A DNA stretch of 64,000 bases. Origin: Chiridota heheva (taxonomy: Eukaryota > Echinodermata > Holothuroidea > Apodida > Chiridotidae). The notes beneath the pieces are model-generated. The model saw nothing but the letters and a program-made list of their open reading frames with translations. It made no database searches and was not told where the DNA came from. Where the stretch lies: assembly GCA_020152595.1 (NCBI GenBank), contig JAIGNY010001609.1, forward strand, positions 277,001-341,000, given 5' to 3'. Both the position numbers and the translations under genes were made by a program. Every line of letters starts with the position of its first letter. The stretch's first letter is position 1. Below are positions 60,390 to 64,000 of this stretch, piece after piece.

Positions 60390-63300
60390 GATGGGATAGA
60401 GATGGAGGAAAAGATAGGTGAGAGATGGAGGAAAAGATAGGTGAGAGATGGAGGAAAAGGTAGAAGGGAGATGGAGGAAAAGATAGGTGAGACATGGAGG
60501 AAAAGTTAGATAAGAGATGGAGGAAAAGATAGATGGGAGATGGAGGAAAAGATAGGTGAGAGATGGAGGAAAAGATAGGTGAGAGATGGAGGAAAAGATA
60601 GGTGAGAGATGGAGGAAAAGATAGGTGAGAGATGGAGGAAAAGATAGGTGAGAGATGGAGGAAAAGATAGGTGAGAGATGGAGGAAAGATAGGTGAGAGA
60701 TGGAGGAAAAGATAGATGGGAGATGGAGGAAAAGATAGGTGAGAGATGGAGGAAAAGATAGGTGAGACATGGAGGAAAAGATAGGTGAGAGATGGAGGAA
60801 AAGGTAGGTGACTGATGGAGGAAAAGATAGGTGAGACATGGAGGAAAAGATAGGTGAGAGATGGAGGAAAAGATAGGTGAGAGATGGAGGAAAAGTTAGA
60901 TAAGAGATGGAGGAAAAGATAGGTGAGAGATGGAGGAAAAGATAGATGGGAGATGGAGGAAAACATAGGTGAGAGATGGAGGAAAAGATAGGTGAGAGAT
61001 GGAGAGAAAGATAGATGAGAGATGGACGAAAAGGCAAGTGAGAGTTGGAGGAAAAGATTGGTGAGAGATGGAGGAAAAGATAGGTGAGAGATAGAGAAAA
61101 AGATAAATGAGGGATGGAGAGAAAGATAGGTGAGAGATGGAGGAAAAGGTAGGTGAGAGATGGAGAAAAAGATGGGTGAGAGATGGAGGAAAAGATAGGT
61201 GAGAGATGGAGGAAAAGATAGGTGAGAGATGGAGGAAAAGATAGGTGAGACATGGAGGAAAGATAGATGGGAGATGGAGGAAAAGATAGGTGAGAGATGG
61301 AGGAAAAGATAGGTGAGAGATGGAGGAAAAGATAGGTGAGAGATGGAGGAAAAGAAGGGTGAGAGATGGAGGAAAAGATAGATGGGAGATGGAGGAAAAG
61401 ATAGGTGAGAGATGGAGGAAAAGATAGGTGAGAGATGGAGGAAAGATAGGTGAGAGATGGAGGAAAAGATAGATGAGAGATGGAGGAAAAGATAGGTGAG
61501 AGATGGAGGAAAAGATAGGTGAGAGATGGAGGAAAAGAAGGGTGAGAGATGGAGGAAAAGATAGATGGGAGATGGAGGAAAGATAGGTGAGAGATGGAGA
61601 AAAGATAGGTGAGAGATGGAGGAAAAGGTAGGTGACTGATGGAGGAAAAGATAGGTGAGACATGGAGGAAAAGATAGGTGAGAGATGGAGGAAAGATAGG
61701 TGAGAGATGGAGGAAAAGTTAGATAAGAGATGGAGGAAAAGATAGGTGAGAGATGGAGGAAAAGATAGATGGGAGATGGAGGAAAACATAGGTGAGAGAT
61801 GGAGGAAAAGATAGGTGAGAGATGGAGAGAAAGATAGATGAGAGATGGACGAAAAGGCAAGTGAGAGTTGGAGGAAAAGATAGATGGGAGATGGAGGAAA
61901 AGATAGGTGAGAGATGGAGGAAAAGATAGATGGGAGATGGAGGAAAAGATAGGTGAGAGATGGAGGAAAAGATAGGTGAGAGATGGAGGAAAAGAAGGGT
62001 GAGAGATGGAGGAAAAGATAGATGGGAGATGGAGGAAAAGATAGGTGAGAGATGGAGGAAAAGATAGGTGAGACATGGAGGAAAAGATAGATGGGAGATG
62101 GAGGAAAAGATAGGTGAGAGATGGAGGAAAAGATAGGTGAGAGATGGAGGAAAAGATAGGTGAGAGATGGAGGAAAAGAAGGGTGAGAGATGGAGGAAAA
62201 GATAGATGGGAGATGGAGGAAAAGATAGGTGAGAGATGGAGGAAAAGATAGGTGAGAGATGGAGGAAAAGATAGGTGAGAGATGGAGGAAAAGATAGATG
62301 GGAGATGGAGGAAAAGATAGGTGAGAGATGGAGGAAAAGATAGGTGAGAGATGGAGGAAAAGAAGGGTGAGAGATGGAGGAAAAGATAGATGGGAGATGG
62401 AGGAAAAGATAGGTGAGAGATGGAGGAAAAGATAGGTGAGAGATGGAGGAAAAGATAGGTGAGATATGGAGGAAAAGATAGATAAGAGATGGAGGAAAAG
62501 ATAGGTGAGAGATGGAGGAAAAGATAGGTGAGACATGGAGGAAAAGGTAGGTGAGTGATGGAGGAAAAGATAGGTGAGACATGGAGGAAAAGATAGGTGA
62601 GACATGGAGGAAAAGGTAGGTGAGTGATGGAGGAAAGATAGGTGAGACATGGAGGAAAAGTTAGATAAGAGATGGAGGAAAAGATAGGTGAGAGATGGAG
62701 GAAAAGATAGGTGAGAGATGGAGGAAAACATAGGTGAGAGATGGAGGAAAAGTTGGGTGAGGGATAGAGGAAAAGATAGATGAGAGATGGAGGAAAAGTT
62801 AGATAAGAGATGGAGGAAAGATAGGTGAGAGATGGAGGAAAAGATAGATGAGAGATGGAGGAAAAGATAGATGGGAGATGGAGGAAAAGAAGGGTGAGAG
62901 ATGGAGGAAAGATAGATGAGAGATGGAGGAAAAGTTAGATGGGAGATGGAGGAAAAAGAAGGGTGAGAGATGGAGGAAAAGATAGATGAGAGATGGAGGA
63001 AAAGTTAGATGAGAGATGGAGGAAAAGATAGATGGGAGATGGAGGAAAAGAAGGGTGAGAGATGGAGGAAAAGATAGATGAGAGATGGAGGAAAAGATAG
63101 ATGGGAGATGGAGGAAAAGAAGGGTGAGAGATGGAGGAAAAGATAGGTGAGAGATGGAGGAAAAGAAGGGTGAGAGATGGAGGAAAAGATAGATGAGAGA
63201 TGGAGGAAAAGTTAGATAAGAGATGGAGGAAAGATAGGTGAGAGATGGAGAAAAGATAGATGAGAGATGGAGGAAAAGATAGATGGGAGATGGAGGAAAA

Positions 63301-64000
63301 GATAGGTGAGACATGGAGGAAAAGTTAGATAAGAGATGGAGGAAAAGATAGGTGAGAGATGGAGGAAAAGATAGGTGAGACATGGAGGAAAAGTTAGATA
63401 AGAGATGGAGGAAAAGATAGGTGAGAGATGGAGGAAAAGTTAGATGGGAGATGGAGGAAAAGATAGGTGAGAGATGGAGGAAAAGATAGGTGAGAGATGG
63501 AGAGAAAGATAGATGAGAGATGGACGAAAAGGCAAGTGAGAGTTGGAGGAAAAGATAGATGAGATATGGAGGAAAAGATAGGTGAGAGATGGAGGAAAAG
63601 ATGGGTGAGAGATGGAGGAAAAGATAGATAAGAGATGGAGGAAAAGATAGGTGAGAGATGGAGGAAAAGTTAGATAAGAGATGGAGGAAAAGATAGGTGA
63701 GAGATGGAGGAAAAGATGGGTGAGAGATGGAGGAAAAGATAGATAAGAGATGGAGGAAAAGATGGGTGAGAGATGGAGGAAAAGATAGATGAGAGATGGA
63801 GGAAAAGATGGGTGAGAGATGGAGGAAAAGATAGATAAGAGATGGAGGAAAAGATGGGTGAGAGATGGAGGAAAAGATAGATAAGAGATGGAGGAAAAGA
63901 TAGGTGAGAGATGGAGGAAAAGTTAGATAAGAGATGGAGGAAAAGATAGGTGAGAGATGGAGGAAAAGATAGATGAGAGATGGAGGAAAAGATAGATGGG
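60390..64000. repeat. 23-bp satellite/minisatellite array, runs off the right edge
   Basis: Unit agatggaggaaaagataggt gag, over 150 units with recurrent variants (gatagatggg, gttagataag, gaagggtgag, gagacatgg, gagagaaag). Minus-strand frames stay open for up to 673 codons because the unit has no stop in any of the three frames. The 23-residue cycle FPPSLTYLFLHLSPIFSSIS follows from 3 x 23 bp. I do not call a gene. Confidence 0.97.

Noticed and set aside
60055..63383. Minus-strand frames of 673, 611, 362, 287 and 194 codons
   Set aside because: All are readings of the 23-bp array in different frames, with a 23-residue cycle and no domain, splice or codon evidence.

Overview
The window is animal nuclear DNA. 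It has a split gene with GT-AG introns, is AT-rich overall, is crowded with transposable elements, and has long minisatellite arrays. The only gene I can recognise is the 3' half of an M17-family aminopeptidase of the NPEPL1 (probable aminopeptidase NPEPL1) type. Its exons read with human-like conservation across introns of 0.9 to 3.7 kb. A jockey/I-like LINE with an RNase H domain, tRNA-derived SINEs, and TTAA-, hAT- and Harbinger-like DNA elements suggest a marine invertebrate, possibly a deuterostome such as an echinoderm, hemichordate or lancelet. That placement is inference only.

Layout. 1-1.88 kb: an upstream NPEPL1 intron (or 5' flank) holding a decayed LINE with RT and RNase H segments. 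1.88-15.5 kb: seven NPEPL1 exons (A to G) on the + strand, encoding 259 residues to the stop. The first half of the protein must lie to the left of the window. The introns hold a tandem-module repeat (2.0-3.5 kb), tRNA-derived SINEs (3.7-4.6, 7.9-8.3, 8.7 kb), a TTAA-flanked element (6.26-6.74 kb), a broken foldback element with a 1.7-kb minisatellite-bearing insert (9.8-12.2 kb), a decayed duplicate of exon E (12.84 kb) and a 28-bp minisatellite split by a hAT-like element (13.3-14.45 kb).

15.5-64 kb: about 48 kb with no gene that I can support. It is built from minisatellites (24 bp at 17.6 kb, 44 bp at 22-23.3 kb, 18-24 bp at 50.7-51.8 kb, GATC-rich at 59.2-59.7 kb, 23 bp from 60.4 kb to the edge), palindromic foldback elements (24.35, 26.4, 29.5, 43.07, 47.96 kb), four TIR elements with near-perfect 8-bp target duplications (30.86, 46.83, 54.18, 56.75 kb), a pair of MITEs with 6-bp duplications (18.5 and 30.9 kb), LINE 3' fragments and local tandem duplications. 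The long minus-strand reading frames over the 44-bp and 23-bp arrays arise from repeats that lack stop codons, and I do not treat them as genes.

I found no operon-like or novel protein system. The most informative content is structural: nested insertions with readable target duplications, a fossil exon duplication, and satellite arrays with higher-order structure. Coordinates of repeats and TE edges are by eye. Those with target duplications are accurate to the base; the others to about 10-50 bases.
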